A stretch of DNA of 64,000 nucleotides from Bacillus sp. Marseille-P3661 (GTDB lineage Bacteria; Bacillota; Bacilli; Bacillales; Bacillaceae_J): positions 1,199,303 to 1,263,302 of the forward strand of contig NZ_LT965953.1 in the NCBI RefSeq assembly GCF_900240995.1, given 5' to 3'. A program made the position numbers and the translations under genes. Shown here piece by piece: positions 9,749 to 18,618 of the stretch (positions within the stretch are counted from its first letter, which is position 1; each line of letters begins with the position of its first letter). The notes under the pieces were generated by a model that worked only from the letters and a program-made list of their open reading frames with translations, was not told the DNA's origin and made no database searches.

Positions 9749-10012
9749 TTAAACCTGCCAAGGCCATGGTGAATCATTCCACGTCCATGGACAGTTTGTA
9801 TAACTGTGTCCAAATTGGAGAAGTGGTCCAAATTGCATTTCAAATTGCTTAGCAATTTGTTTTCGTTGATGTGCGCATTGGTTGAATTGTTCAATTGCTT
9901 GAAGATCTTGGGGGTGCGTATCTAGATAAAGCGTTAATTCTACTAGGACAAAATCCACAGCTTGTAGTTCTTCTAACAAAGTATAGTATTGTTGTGGAAG
10001 TTGTTTATGCAT
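9749..10012 (-). CDS. cotJB: Spore coat protein CotJB
   Basis: Spore coat protein of 87 residues. The helical part (YYTLLEELQAVDFVLVELTLYLDTHP) and the C-terminal FGPLLQFGHSY...WPWQV segment, which has many aromatic residues, are typical of the family. It starts after GGGAGGG and overlaps the end of cotJA by 8 bases. It belongs to the cotJABC operon. Confidence 0.93.
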   Translation of the reverse strand: MHKQLPQQYYTLLEELQAVDFVLVELTLYLDTHPQDLQAIEQFNQCAHQRKQIAKQFEMQFGPLLQFGHSYTNCPWTWNDSPWPWQV

Positions 10013-10241
10013 CTTTGTTACCCTCCCTCATTTTTTGTTCATACGGATTAAAATAAGGATCGTAGAACGCAGGCCATAACGTTCCGGCAAAAAGTGCTTC
10101 TCTTGGTGAAAATTGCTGTAAACCAGGAGGTTGAAAGCCTATATATAGTTGAGGTGGTGTAGCATACTGTTTTACAGTTATAGGTCGACAAGGGTCAAAA
10201 GGACCAACATAAGGATACCAATTTTTCCGTAGAGTAAACAT
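10005..10241 (-). CDS. cotJA: Spore coat protein CotJA
   Basis: First gene of the cotJ coat operon, with 78 residues rich in Pro, Tyr and Phe (YPYVGPFDPCRP, YIGFQPPGLQQFSPREALFAGTLWPAFYDPY). In B. subtilis CotJA is needed for CotJC assembly on the forespore. The start follows GGGAGGA. I could not identify a convincing SigE promoter in the 200 bases upstream, although one is expected. Confidence 0.93.
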   Translation of the reverse strand: MFTLRKNWYPYVGPFDPCRPITVKQYATPPQLYIGFQPPGLQQFSPREALFAGTLWPAFYDPYFNPYEQKMREGNKDA

Positions 10242-10444
10242 TTAAGTTCCTCCCTTTATTGATCTGCTTAACATGTCTTGTCTCATATAAGGATAATGCG
10301 ATTGACATGTAAGGTCATTTAATTTTATGGATAGCCGGAGTTGTCTTATGACATTTTTTTATAGATGAATTTGTTTTATAAAAGTTAGCTAGACAAACAT
10401 CTTTTGCCCACGAAATTCATACACCGATATAAGGAGGGGTGTAG

Positions 10445-10846
10445 ATGTTGATTCTAAAATGGTTAATAAGCTTTGGTTGTGGATTAGCTAGTATAACAAC
10501 CTTACAATCTCTAGATTATCAAAGTCTAGCTTACTTTTTTTCAAGTATAATTATTAATCCGATAGCATTTTTTATCGGAACATTTTGCTTTTTCATTTCA
10601 ATTATTGGTTTTTCTTCTTTTATTAGAGGAATCATTAAACAAACATATGATTGGATTACAAAGAAAGAGAAACCAACATATAAACTAATTGTGAATTATA
10701 GTAGTCTCCTCTGTATTGCTTTCATGTATAGTAAATCCTTTTGGATTACAACAGAAATATTATTAATTTCATTATTATATGGTATGATTTCAGTTGAATT
10801 AAATCGTGTCGATAAATATTTGAAAAGTGGTGGGGATGGAGATTAA
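10445..10846 (+). CDS. Hypothetical membrane protein, function unknown
   Basis: I do not recognise this 133-residue protein. It has three or four predicted transmembrane helices, for example ILKWLISFGCGLASITTL, PIAFFIGTFCFFISIIGFSSF and a C-terminal TEILLISLLYGMISVEL, separated by a short basic loop (KKEKPTYK). A strong AAGGAGGGG precedes the start, so it is very likely translated. It is divergent from cotJA and lies 49 bases before the MerR-type regulator, so the two may share a transcript. Confidence 0.6.
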   Translation: MLILKWLISFGCGLASITTLQSLDYQSLAYFFSSIIINPIAFFIGTFCFFISIIGFSSFIRGIIKQTYDWITKKEKPTYKLIVNYSSLLCIAFMYSKSFWITTEILLISLLYGMISVELNRVDKYLKSGGDGD

Positions 10847-10895
10847 TAAATATCTCACCAACTAAACAGAAAGGCAGAAGATTGGAGTTAATTCA

Positions 10896-11828
10896 ATGAC
10901 ACTTGAAGACGAAAAATATAATATGAAGGCTGTTTCTAAATTGGTTGGAATTCAGCCAGGTACTTTAAGAGCGTGGGAACGGAGATATAATATCATAGCA
11001 CCAAAAAGAAATGAAGCAGGACATCGGGTATATACCGACCAACACATTAAAATATTAAAATGGCTTACAAAAAAAATTGAGGAAGGATTTACGGTCGGTC
11101 AAGCGGTTACTATACTTGAAAATAACACAATTGAACAAATAAACAGTCAATTAATAAACCCTATAAATAAAGACCATCCGCTTAGTGCTTTACAGAGAGA
11201 TTTATTAAATATGATGTTAGACTTTAATGAATTCGAAGCCAATCGGCTTTTAAATCAGGCTTTTTGTTTATATACGGTTGAAACCGTTTTGATTGATATT
11301 ATATTTAAAACATTAAGAGATATTTGGGATCAACAAGCCAAAAGGGAAATCACAACAGCACATGGTAATTTTGTTTCGACAATATTAAGATCACGAATAG
11401 GTACTATAGGTCATGCATATACAAACGAAAAAGATGCACCTAAAATAATAACCGTATGTGGGCCTGGAGAAGAGGATGAAAATGGATTATTAATCCTTTC
11501 TGTTTTTTTAAAAAAGAAAGGTTATAATGTAATCAATTTAGGAGCCCATATTACTAGTGGTGATTTACATTTAGTTTTGGAGGAAGTTAATCCTAATTTT
11601 TTGTTTATCATCTGTATGAAGAATCACAACATTAAAGAAAGTTTAAGTTTTACTTCAACAATTCAAAAAGATAGAGTGGATGCGCCACTTAACGTAGCAG
11701 TTGTAAGTCATCTTTTTAATAACCATGATGAACAAACATATTATAATTACAGTTGTGAAAAAATTGGTTATTCTATAGATGAATGGGAAAATTGGTCTCA
11801 GAAATTCAATCGAGCGTTTAAACAATAG
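10896..11828 (+). CDS. MerR-family regulator with B12-binding-like C-terminal domain
   Basis: Protein of 310 residues. The N-terminal MerR winged helix is clear (YNMKAVSKLVGIQPGTLRAWERRY...NEAGHRVYTDQHIKIL). The C-terminal part matches the CarH/LitR plan: a helical bundle, then a Rossmann-like cobalamin-binding module starting at KIITVCGPGEEDENG. The usual cobalt-ligand motif ExHxxG is changed to EEDENG, so the axial His is replaced by Asp. The Trp-to-His signature in the bundle (W...AH) is one residue longer than in CarH. It may therefore be a light- or B12-independent descendant. Targets are unknown. Confidence 0.8.
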   Translation: MTLEDEKYNMKAVSKLVGIQPGTLRAWERRYNIIAPKRNEAGHRVYTDQHIKILKWLTKKIEEGFTVGQAVTILENNTIEQINSQLINPINKDHPLSALQRDLLNMMLDFNEFEANRLLNQAFCLYTVETVLIDIIFKTLRDIWDQQAKREITTAHGNFVSTILRSRIGTIGHAYTNEKDAPKIITVCGPGEEDENGLLILSVFLKKKGYNVINLGAHITSGDLHLVLEEVNPNFLFIICMKNHNIKESLSFTSTIQKDRVDAPLNVAVVSHLFNNHDEQTYYNYSCEKIGYSIDEWENWSQKFNRAFKQ

Positions 11829-12037
11829 ATGTATACTTACCTTTATATTTTTATTACTTATTACGAAAATACAGAAAAATTTGTAAGCCATAGTTAAGAC
11901 AAAATGCTTGTCTATACCCTCTCATCCGTGTAATATAAAATGAAACTAATTGTAAGTATTCAAGAACCATCTTACAAGAAATCTCATATATTAATAATGA
12001 GATAATGGGAGTGGTCGGTAAGGGAGGGTAGTGGCTC

Positions 12038-12646
12038 ATGAGGCTAGAACGATTAAATTACAATAAAATAAAGATCTTTCTCACTTTTGACGACTTAACT
12101 GAACGTGGCTTAACTAAGGAAGATTTATGGCATGATAGTCAAAAGGTTCATCAACTTTTTCGAGATATGATGAACGAAGCAAATGATGAACTTGGTTTTG
12201 AAGCGGATGGACCGATTGCAATTGAGGTTTACTCTCTACAAGCACAAGGGATGGTTATAATTGTTACAAAAGACTCGATTGCAGATGACAGTGATGATGA
12301 AGGTTTCTCGGATGAATATATTGAAATGCAAGTAACTGTCGATGAAAGTGATGATATATTTTATGAATTTGACAGTTTTGAAGATGTTATTTCATTGAGT
12401 ACAAGATTATTTCCATTAGGAATTCACTCAGGACGTTTATTCTCCTATCAAGATCGATTTTATTTAGAGTTTCAAGAATTTGAGTTGAATGGGCATCAAA
12501 TAGAAAATATTATTTCTATACTATCTGAATTCGGAACACCTGCAACTATAACAATCCATCGAGTCATTGAATATGGAAAAATGCTAATGAGTGAAAGTTC
12601 CATTGAGCAAATACATCATTTCTTTATAACGAAGAAAAAAATATAA
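12038..12646 (+). CDS. mecB: ClpC adaptor protein MecB (MecA paralogue YpbH)
   Basis: Adaptor of 202 residues that brings substrates to the ClpCP protease. The N-terminal substrate-binding domain begins MRLERLNYNKIKIFLTFDDL and continues with RGLTKEDLWHD, as in MecA and YpbH. An acidic linker (DDSDDEGFSDEY) is followed by a C-terminal domain for ClpC binding. Its length and neighbourhood fit mecB/ypbH better than mecA, which lies elsewhere in Bacillus genomes. The start follows AAGGGAGGG. It appears to be transcribed alone and ends at a clear terminator. Confidence 0.88.
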   Translation: MRLERLNYNKIKIFLTFDDLTERGLTKEDLWHDSQKVHQLFRDMMNEANDELGFEADGPIAIEVYSLQAQGMVIIVTKDSIADDSDDEGFSDEYIEMQVTVDESDDIFYEFDSFEDVISLSTRLFPLGIHSGRLFSYQDRFYLEFQEFELNGHQIENIISILSEFGTPATITIHRVIEYGKMLMSESSIEQIHHFFITKKKI

Positions 12647-12655
12647 CTATATTCT

Positions 12656-12702
12656 AGAGGTAAATGTAGAGGGACTGTAGTTTCTCGTATTTACCTCTTT
12701 TT
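12656..12702 (+). terminator. Intrinsic terminator of mecB
   Basis: AGAGGTAAAT / ATTTACCTCT, a 10-bp stem with a long loop, followed by TTTT. Confidence 0.82.
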
Positions 12703-12714
12703 ACATTCTGCTAT

Positions 12715-12840
12715 GTTGATTGGAGCGGAAGGTATGAGACTCTAGCGGGATATACCGTGAGACCCCGCAGGTGCTGAGTGCCGAGGAGACTCACCGCCCG
12801 CGTCGCTGTAGACTGCGAGCATCCTGTAGCGAAAATCAAC
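12715..12840. repeat. Bacillaceae-type dispersed intergenic repeat
   Basis: A block of about 126 bp that is GC-rich against AT-rich flanks and bounded by GTTGATT and its complement AATCAAC. It contains GGAGCGGAAGG, GAGACCCCGCAGG, GCCGAGGAGACTCACCG and GCGAGCATCCTGTAGCG. These match from memory a family of non-coding repeats scattered through many Bacillaceae genomes. No protein is encoded. The remaining spacer up to ddl (12841-13103) shows nothing I can support. Confidence 0.75.
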
Positions 12841-13103
12841 AACCAATAGTAGCACAGCCTATTTTAAATAGTTGTTACCATAAATTACATAAGAAAATGA
12901 TTTATTTCATTGAATTCAAAACTCCTTTTGTACTATTCTAATAAAGGTAGGATTGAGAATGCTTGGATTTACTTAATCTTTGGCACAGAAGTTTTCGAAT
13001 GCTATGATAAGTTACATACATATTGCTATAGATAGGCACTTCTCTAAAACGTAAGAATACGATAATAGTAAATTTATCATGCCCAAGGAGAGGAAAAACG
13101 TAT

Positions 13104-14021
13104 ATGAAAATTGCAGTATTATATGGGGGAACTTCGGCAGAGCGCGAAGTATCGTTGTCATCTGGAAAAGGGATTATTAATGCTCTGAAAAAAAAGGGTC
13201 ATGAAGTTATAGGTATAGATTTCAACCCGAGTAGGATAAGTGAGCTTTTAACATTAGATGTTGATATCGTGTTCATAGGCTTACATGGTCGTTTTGGAGA
13301 AGACGGTCGCATTCAAGGACTATTAGATATGCTTAACATTCCATATGTTGGCTCAGGCGTATTAGGTTCAGCGCTCGCTATGGATAAAGCGAAATCAAAA
13401 AGAATTGTTGAAAAAGAAGGAATTAGAGTTGCAAGAGATCAAACACTATCTAAAAGAACATTTATACAAGAAGAATTCACTTTCGAATTGACATTCCCAG
13501 TTGTCGTTAAGCCGATGAGAGAAGGATCTACAATTGGATTAACAGTTGCCCACAATAGAGAAGAGCTAACAAAAGGTATTGAAGATGCATTTAAATTTGA
13601 CGAAGATATATTAATTGAAGAATTTATTAGTGGAAAAGAGGTTACAGTAGCTGTAAAAGGTACAGTTGGTCAAGAAAAGGCATTACCAGTTATTGAAATT
13701 GTACCGAAGAATAAATATTATGATTATGAGTCTAAATACGCACCAGGAATGAGTGATCACATTATCCCTGCTCGAGTTAGTAGCGAAGTTACAGAGTACT
13801 TGCAAAATAATGCTGTTTTAGCTCATCAATCATTAGGTTGTAAAACGTATTCGAGAACAGACTTTATAGTTCCTTATGATGGCAGCACTCCAGTATTTTT
13901 AGAGGTTAATACGTTACCAGGGATGACGCCAACAAGTTTATTTCCAGATGCAGCTCGTGAAATTGGATTATCTTATGAAGATATGATCGAAGAATTAATT
14001 AATTTAACAATAAACGAATAA
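13104..14021 (+). CDS. ddl: D-alanine--D-alanine ligase
   Basis: ATP-grasp ligase that makes D-Ala-D-Ala for peptidoglycan. The N-terminal signature is AVLYGGTSAEREVSLSSG. The ATP-grasp core is VVKPMREGSTIGL and the omega-loop reads YYDYESKYAPG, with the Tyr expected for D-Ala rather than D-lactate specificity. The Mg-binding end is FLEVNTLPGMTPTSL. At 305 residues it is the short DdlB type, as in E. coli and B. cereus DdlB, rather than the ~350-residue Ddl usually next to murF in Bacillus. A second ddl may therefore exist elsewhere. The start follows AAGGAGAGG. Confidence 0.93.
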   Translation: MKIAVLYGGTSAEREVSLSSGKGIINALKKKGHEVIGIDFNPSRISELLTLDVDIVFIGLHGRFGEDGRIQGLLDMLNIPYVGSGVLGSALAMDKAKSKRIVEKEGIRVARDQTLSKRTFIQEEFTFELTFPVVVKPMREGSTIGLTVAHNREELTKGIEDAFKFDEDILIEEFISGKEVTVAVKGTVGQEKALPVIEIVPKNKYYDYESKYAPGMSDHIIPARVSSEVTEYLQNNAVLAHQSLGCKTYSRTDFIVPYDGSTPVFLEVNTLPGMTPTSLFPDAAREIGLSYEDMIEELINLTINE

Positions 14022-14148
14022 TAAATCAGCATTTATACTAAAACTAGCTTTTGATGTGTTTTGGTTTTCCAAAAAAGGGAAATTTTATTAAAGTAAACGG
14101 ATAAGATATAGTAAGATAAATTGGATGATAAGGCTAGGAGGAATAGTC

Positions 14149-15420
14149 ATGGTAGCCGATAAAGCAACGAATGAAAATGAGGATAAATTAGATGTTCTAA
14201 AGTCAACCCAAATCGTAATAAAAAATGCTCTTGACAAACTTGGGTACCCAGAAGAAGTGTTTGAACTACTAAGAGAACCTTTACGGATGATGACAGTCCG
14301 AATACCTGTACGCATGGATGATGGATCCACAAAACTTTTTACTGGTTATCGGGCCCAGCATAACGACGCTGTGGGACCAACCAAAGGTGGGGTTCGTTTT
14401 CACCCGGCTGTAACTGAAAAAGAGGTAAAAGCACTTTCAATTTGGATGAGTTTGAAGTGTGGCATCGTCGATTTGCCATATGGTGGAGGAAAAGGTGGAA
14501 TAATCTGTGATCCTCGAAATATGTCTTTTAGAGAGTTAGAAGCACTTAGCCGTGGCTATGTTCGGGCAATAAGCCAAATTGTTGGACCAACAAAAGATAT
14601 TCCTGCACCCGATGTTTTTACTAATTCCCAAATAATGGCATGGATGATGGATGAATATAGCCGTATTGATGAGTTTAATAGTCCCGGATTTATTACGGGA
14701 AAACCGCTTGTTCTTGGTGGATCACATGGCCGCGAATCAGCAACAGCTAAAGGTGTAACAATTTGCATTCATGAAGCTTTAAAGAAAAAAGAAATAGATA
14801 TCAAAGGGGCTAAGGTTGTAGTTCAAGGATTCGGTAATGCTGGAAGTTTTCTTTCCAAATTTATGCATGATGCTGGTGCAAAAGTAATCGGAATTTCTGA
14901 TGCATATGGTGCATTATATGACCCGAATGGATTAGATATTGATTATTTATTAGATCGTCGTGATAGCTTTGGGACGGTGACAAATTTATTTAAAAATACA
15001 ATAACAAACAAAGAATTGTTAGAGTTAGACTGTGACATATTAGTTCCGGCTGCAATCGAAAATCAAATAACTGAAGAAAACGCTAGAAATGTTAAGGCAA
15101 AAATAGTTGTAGAAGCCGCTAATGGTCCAACTACCTTGGAAGGTACGAAAATAATTACAGAGCGTGGTATATTACTAGTTCCAGATGTATTAGCGAGTGC
15201 TGGTGGCGTAACAGTTTCTTATTTTGAATGGGTGCAAAATAACCAAGGTTATTATTGGACCGAAGAAGAAGTTGAAGAAAAGTTACAAAAAGTAATGGTT
15301 AAGGCATTTAATAATGTATATAATACTGCTCAAACACGTAAGGTAGATATGCGCTTAGCTGCGTATATGGTAGGTGTCCGTAAAATGGCTGAAGCCTCGC
15401 GTTTTCGTGGCTGGATTTAA
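14149..15420 (+). CDS. gudB: NAD-dependent glutamate dehydrogenase GudB
   Basis: Catabolic glutamate dehydrogenase (glutamate to 2-oxoglutarate and ammonium) of 424 residues. The substrate-binding segment is YRAQHNDAVGPTKGGVRFHP, the catalytic Lys lies in LPYGGGKGGI, and the NAD site is VVVQGFGNAGSF. ATG 14149 is chosen because AGGAGGAATAGTC precedes it; an ATG at 14125 has no Shine-Dalgarno. The segment EKEVKALSIWM carries a single VKA, without the duplication that inactivates gudB in B. subtilis 168, so this enzyme should be active. Placement before ypdA supports gudB over rocG. Confidence 0.93.
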   Translation: MVADKATNENEDKLDVLKSTQIVIKNALDKLGYPEEVFELLREPLRMMTVRIPVRMDDGSTKLFTGYRAQHNDAVGPTKGGVRFHPAVTEKEVKALSIWMSLKCGIVDLPYGGGKGGIICDPRNMSFRELEALSRGYVRAISQIVGPTKDIPAPDVFTNSQIMAWMMDEYSRIDEFNSPGFITGKPLVLGGSHGRESATAKGVTICIHEALKKKEIDIKGAKVVVQGFGNAGSFLSKFMHDAGAKVIGISDAYGALYDPNGLDIDYLLDRRDSFGTVTNLFKNTITNKELLELDCDILVPAAIENQITEENARNVKAKIVVEAANGPTTLEGTKIITERGILLVPDVLASAGGVTVSYFEWVQNNQGYYWTEEEVEEKLQKVMVKAFNNVYNTAQTRKVDMRLAAYMVGVRKMAEASRFRGWI

Positions 15421-15425
15421 AAACA

Positions 15426-15454
15426 TGTCCTCGTTAAAAGAACGAGGACTTTTT
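15426..15454 (+). terminator. Intrinsic terminator of gudB
   Basis: GTCCTCGTT / AACGAGGAC stem followed by TTTTT, 5 bases after the stop codon. Confidence 0.9.
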
Positions 15455-15473
15455 GTGCAATGGGATGCTCTAT

Positions 15474-15507
15474 GAGTGTTGATTATTCAACACTCTTCTT
15501 TTCTTTA
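15474..15507 (+). terminator. Second hairpin downstream of gudB
   Basis: GAGTGTTGA / TCAACACTC with a 4-base loop and a T-rich tail (TTCTTTTCTTT). It is probably a back-up terminator; the T-tract is interrupted. Confidence 0.5.
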
Positions 15508-15679
15508 TTGTGAGAAACGTCATTTTGAGTTGCAACTGAAAGCTGATAAAGTAATTGAATCCCAGATGGTGATGGGCTACCCAAAAGGAAACTGACCTAT
15601 CTTTAGAATTTTCTATTTTCCATTAACTATCAAATAACCGTTATACTAAAGATATATAAATTAACAAGGAGGATAATAA

Positions 15680-16651
15680 ATGGAGAAACGAGATGTAATT
15701 ATTGTCGGCGGTGGTCCCTGCGGTTTATCAGCTGCAATTGCTCTTCAGGACAAGGGCTTTCAACCTCTTATTATAGAGAAAGGGAATGTTGTTAATGCTG
15801 TTTATAACTATCCTACACACCAAACTTTTTTTAGTTCTAGTGAAAAGTTAGAAATTGGAAATGTACCATTTATAATTGAACAGCGTAAGCCCTCTCGGAA
15901 TCAAGCTTTAGCTTATTATCGGGAGGTCGTCAGACGAAAAAACTTGTCCCTAAATACATATGAAAAAGTAATTAAAATTAAAAAAATGAATGTAACACAA
16001 TTCCTAGTCACAACAACTAAACAAACATATGAATGTGAACATATTGTAATTGCAACCGGTTATTATGATAATCCTAATTATATAGGCGTACCGGGAGAAA
16101 ACTTGCCAAAGGTATTCCATTATTTTAAAGAAGCACATCCTTACTTCGATTGTAATGTTGTTATTGTTGGGGGGAAAAACTCCGCAGTAGATGCAGCACT
16201 TGAGTTACATAAAGCTGGGGCAAGTAGTATCACAGTCTTGTATAGGGGTGAAAATTACTCTGAAAAGATTAAGCCTTGGATCTTGCCTGAATTTGAGTCA
16301 CTTGTACGTCATAGTAAAATTACGATGGAGTTCAAGGCAACTATTAAAGAAATAAAAGAAAATGAGGTCATCTATATAGACGATCATCATATTGAAAAAA
16401 TTATACCAAATGATTTTGTTTTTGCTATGACCGGTTATAAGCCGGATCATGACTTCTTACAAACGATGGGAATTGGAGTCGATGAAATAACAGGCCGCCC
16501 ATTATATGATCCACAGACAATGGAAACAAATGTTAAGAATGTATTCATTGCTGGAGTAATCGCTGCTGGAAACAATGCAAATGAAATTTTTATAGAAAAT
16601 GGAAGATTTCATGGGGAGCTAATTGCAAATACAATTGCACAGAAAAATTAG
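15680..16651 (+). CDS. ypdA: Bacillithiol disulfide reductase YpdA
   Basis: FAD- and NADPH-dependent oxidoreductase of 323 residues that reduces bacillithiol disulfide in the Firmicutes thiol redox system. The N-terminal FAD site is IIVGGGPCGLSAAIAL, whose Cys after GGGP is the conserved YpdA cysteine. A second nucleotide-binding motif is VVIVGGKNSAVDAALEL and the C-terminal FAD contact is VFIAGVIAAGNNANEIF. There is no CxxC pair of the thioredoxin reductase type. The start follows AAGGAGG. It lies after gudB as in B. subtilis. Confidence 0.93.
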   Translation: MEKRDVIIVGGGPCGLSAAIALQDKGFQPLIIEKGNVVNAVYNYPTHQTFFSSSEKLEIGNVPFIIEQRKPSRNQALAYYREVVRRKNLSLNTYEKVIKIKKMNVTQFLVTTTKQTYECEHIVIATGYYDNPNYIGVPGENLPKVFHYFKEAHPYFDCNVVIVGGKNSAVDAALELHKAGASSITVLYRGENYSEKIKPWILPEFESLVRHSKITMEFKATIKEIKENEVIYIDDHHIEKIIPNDFVFAMTGYKPDHDFLQTMGIGVDEITGRPLYDPQTMETNVKNVFIAGVIAAGNNANEIFIENGRFHGELIANTIAQKN

Positions 16652-16706
16652 ATAAGTAAGCATTCTATATATATTTTAATTGTACATTAAAAAGAATGGT
16701 GATGAC

Positions 16707-17672
16707 ATGAAGAAAATTGCAATAATTACTACAGGTGGAACTATAGCAAGCAGGAAAAATGAAAAAGGGATGTATGTGTCTGGCGAGCTAACAGGTGAAG
16801 AAATTGTTTCTCTTTGCGGTTTGCCAGAAAACATCGAAGTTGAAATACATTCACTATTTCAATTAGCAAGTATGCATGTCACTTTTGAACATCTACTAAT
16901 TCTTAGAAATAAAATAAATGACATATTTAATAATAAAGGTATCGACGGGGTCGTAGTGACTCATGGTACGGATACATTGGAAGAAACTGCTTATTTTTTA
17001 GATTTAACGCTATCAGATAATAGACCAGTGGTTATTACCGGCTCACAACGTTCTATTGACCAACTTGGAAGTGATGTATATATAAACATACGACATGCTA
17101 TTTATGCAGCCTGTGATGAAAAATTAAAAGGATTTGGAACGGTTGTAGTTTTTAATGAAAGAATACTTTCTGCAAAGTACGTTAAGAAAGTACATGCTTC
17201 GAATTTACAGGGATTCAACTCATTTGGATTTGGATACCTAGGTATTATAGACGGGGAGAGAGTGTATATATATCAAAAACCGTTGGAACGTGATTTTTAC
17301 AATGTAGTCAAACCTCTTCCAACAGTAGAAATCATCAAAGCTTATCTAAATGCAGATGGTAAATTCATTGATTGTTGTATTGGAACAGATGTAAAAGGGA
17401 TTGTATTAGAAGGTGTTGGAAGAGGCCAGGTTGCACCGAAAATGATGGATTCAGTTAAAAATGCAATCCAAAAAGGTATAAAAATTGTTGTAACAACAAG
17501 TGCCGAGGAAGGTGAGGTTCATACTGTATATGATTATAAAGGTAGTACCTATGATCTAAAAGAGAACGGCGTAATACTTGGCAGAGATTATGATAGCAAA
17601 AAGGCTAGAATGAAACTTGCTGTGTTACTAGCATGTGAAATTGAAGATATAGAACAAGAGTTTTTATATTAG
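16707..17672 (+). CDS. ansA: L-asparaginase (type I, cytoplasmic)
   Basis: Hydrolyses L-asparagine to aspartate and ammonium. The catalytic first Thr lies in TTGGTIAS near the N-terminus, and the second catalytic motif is GVVVTHGTDTLEETAY. The 321-residue length is near that of B. subtilis AnsA (329). ATG 16707 is preferred because AATGGTGATG precedes it and it starts MKKIAIITTGG; an ATG at 16680 would add nine residues unusual for the family. It follows ypdA at a distance of 55 bases and could share its transcript. Confidence 0.9.
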   Translation: MKKIAIITTGGTIASRKNEKGMYVSGELTGEEIVSLCGLPENIEVEIHSLFQLASMHVTFEHLLILRNKINDIFNNKGIDGVVVTHGTDTLEETAYFLDLTLSDNRPVVITGSQRSIDQLGSDVYINIRHAIYAACDEKLKGFGTVVVFNERILSAKYVKKVHASNLQGFNSFGFGYLGIIDGERVYIYQKPLERDFYNVVKPLPTVEIIKAYLNADGKFIDCCIGTDVKGIVLEGVGRGQVAPKMMDSVKNAIQKGIKIVVTTSAEEGEVHTVYDYKGSTYDLKENGVILGRDYDSKKARMKLAVLLACEIEDIEQEFLY

Positions 17673-17705
17673 GTTTTATATCATATAAAACAGAAATAGC
17701 TATAT

Positions 17706-17738
17706 AGAGCTGGGGAATTATTTCTAGGCTCTTTTTTA
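17706..17738 (+). terminator. Probable terminator of ansA
   Basis: AGAGC / GCTCT with partial inner pairing (GGAA / TTTC), followed by T6. It is a weak stem but has a good T-run. Confidence 0.5.
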
Positions 17739-17890
17739 TTCCTCTTTATTTCAATAGCGCCTAGTAAATTAGATGTATTTTCAATAGGTTCTTCACCTCA
17801 TTACGATATAACTTCTTTCGCTTTTTTTTATAACATGTTACGATAATAATTGAAGAAAAATGTGCTTTTAGAAAGGATTAAATTTTAACT

Positions 17891-18589
17891 ATGATAGCGA
17901 TCTTATCAAGTGGTCTTGCACCTGGTGTCGCGCTTCTATGTTATTTTTACTTGCGTGATAAATATGAAACCGAGCCTATTAGTGTGGTATTTCGTACATT
18001 TATGTTCGGTGCATTATTAGTATTTCCGATTATGTTTATTCAATATGCTTTTACGGCAGAGGGATTATTAGTCCCAAATTGGAGTAATGCTTATATATTA
18101 TCAGGGCTATTGGAAGAATTTGTTAAATGGTTTATATTATACAACACAGTTTACCAACATACTGTCTTTAATGAGCGTTATGATGGCATTGTTTATGGTG
18201 TCGCCATTTCTTTAGGATTTGCTACAATTGAAAATATTTTATATTTATTTGCAAATGGAATTGAATTTGCGTTAGGACGTGCCTTATTACCTGTATCGAG
18301 CCATGCTCTATTTGGTGTAGTTATGGGTTTTTATTTAGGTAAAGGAAAATTTACAACAACAAATCATAAAAAACTGTGGATAGTTCTTTCGTTGATTTTG
18401 CCAATTATTTTTCATGGAACATATGATTTTATATTGTTGTCAATTGAACGAAACTGGGTTTATTTAATTGTTCCTTTTATGATTTTCTTATGGATTAATG
18501 CCTTAAAGAAAGTCAAAGAAGCCAATAGATTAGATCAACCGAATATCATTTCGATAACTAAACACAATCATAATAAAATATCATCATAA
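17891..18589 (+). CDS. prsW: Intramembrane site-1 protease PrsW
   Basis: Polytopic membrane metalloprotease of 232 residues. In B. subtilis PrsW makes the first cut in the anti-sigma factor RsiW and so activates SigW under envelope stress. Conserved motifs are EEFVKW (Glu75 and Glu76), ATIENILYL, SSHALFG (His138) and IIFHGTYDF, matching the PrsW family. Several transmembrane helices span the length. Its terminator hairpin begins three bases after the stop and has been split by an insertion sequence (see 18592-20203). It lies before sleB as in B. subtilis. Confidence 0.92.
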   Translation: MIAILSSGLAPGVALLCYFYLRDKYETEPISVVFRTFMFGALLVFPIMFIQYAFTAEGLLVPNWSNAYILSGLLEEFVKWFILYNTVYQHTVFNERYDGIVYGVAISLGFATIENILYLFANGIEFALGRALLPVSSHALFGVVMGFYLGKGKFTTTNHKKLWIVLSLILPIIFHGTYDFILLSIERNWVYLIVPFMIFLWINALKKVKEANRLDQPNIISITKHNHNKISS

Positions 18590-18591
18590 AA

Positions 18592-18614
18592 AGTCACTGT
18601 TAAAAACAGTGACT
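18592..18614. repeat. Left 23-bp target duplication of IS copy 1 (prsW terminator hairpin)
   Basis: Perfect palindrome with arms AGTCACTGTT / AACAGTGACT around AAA. It is identical to 20181-20203. It is the stem-loop of the prsW terminator, duplicated whole by the insertion. Confidence 0.95.
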
Positions 18615-18618
18615 CAGG

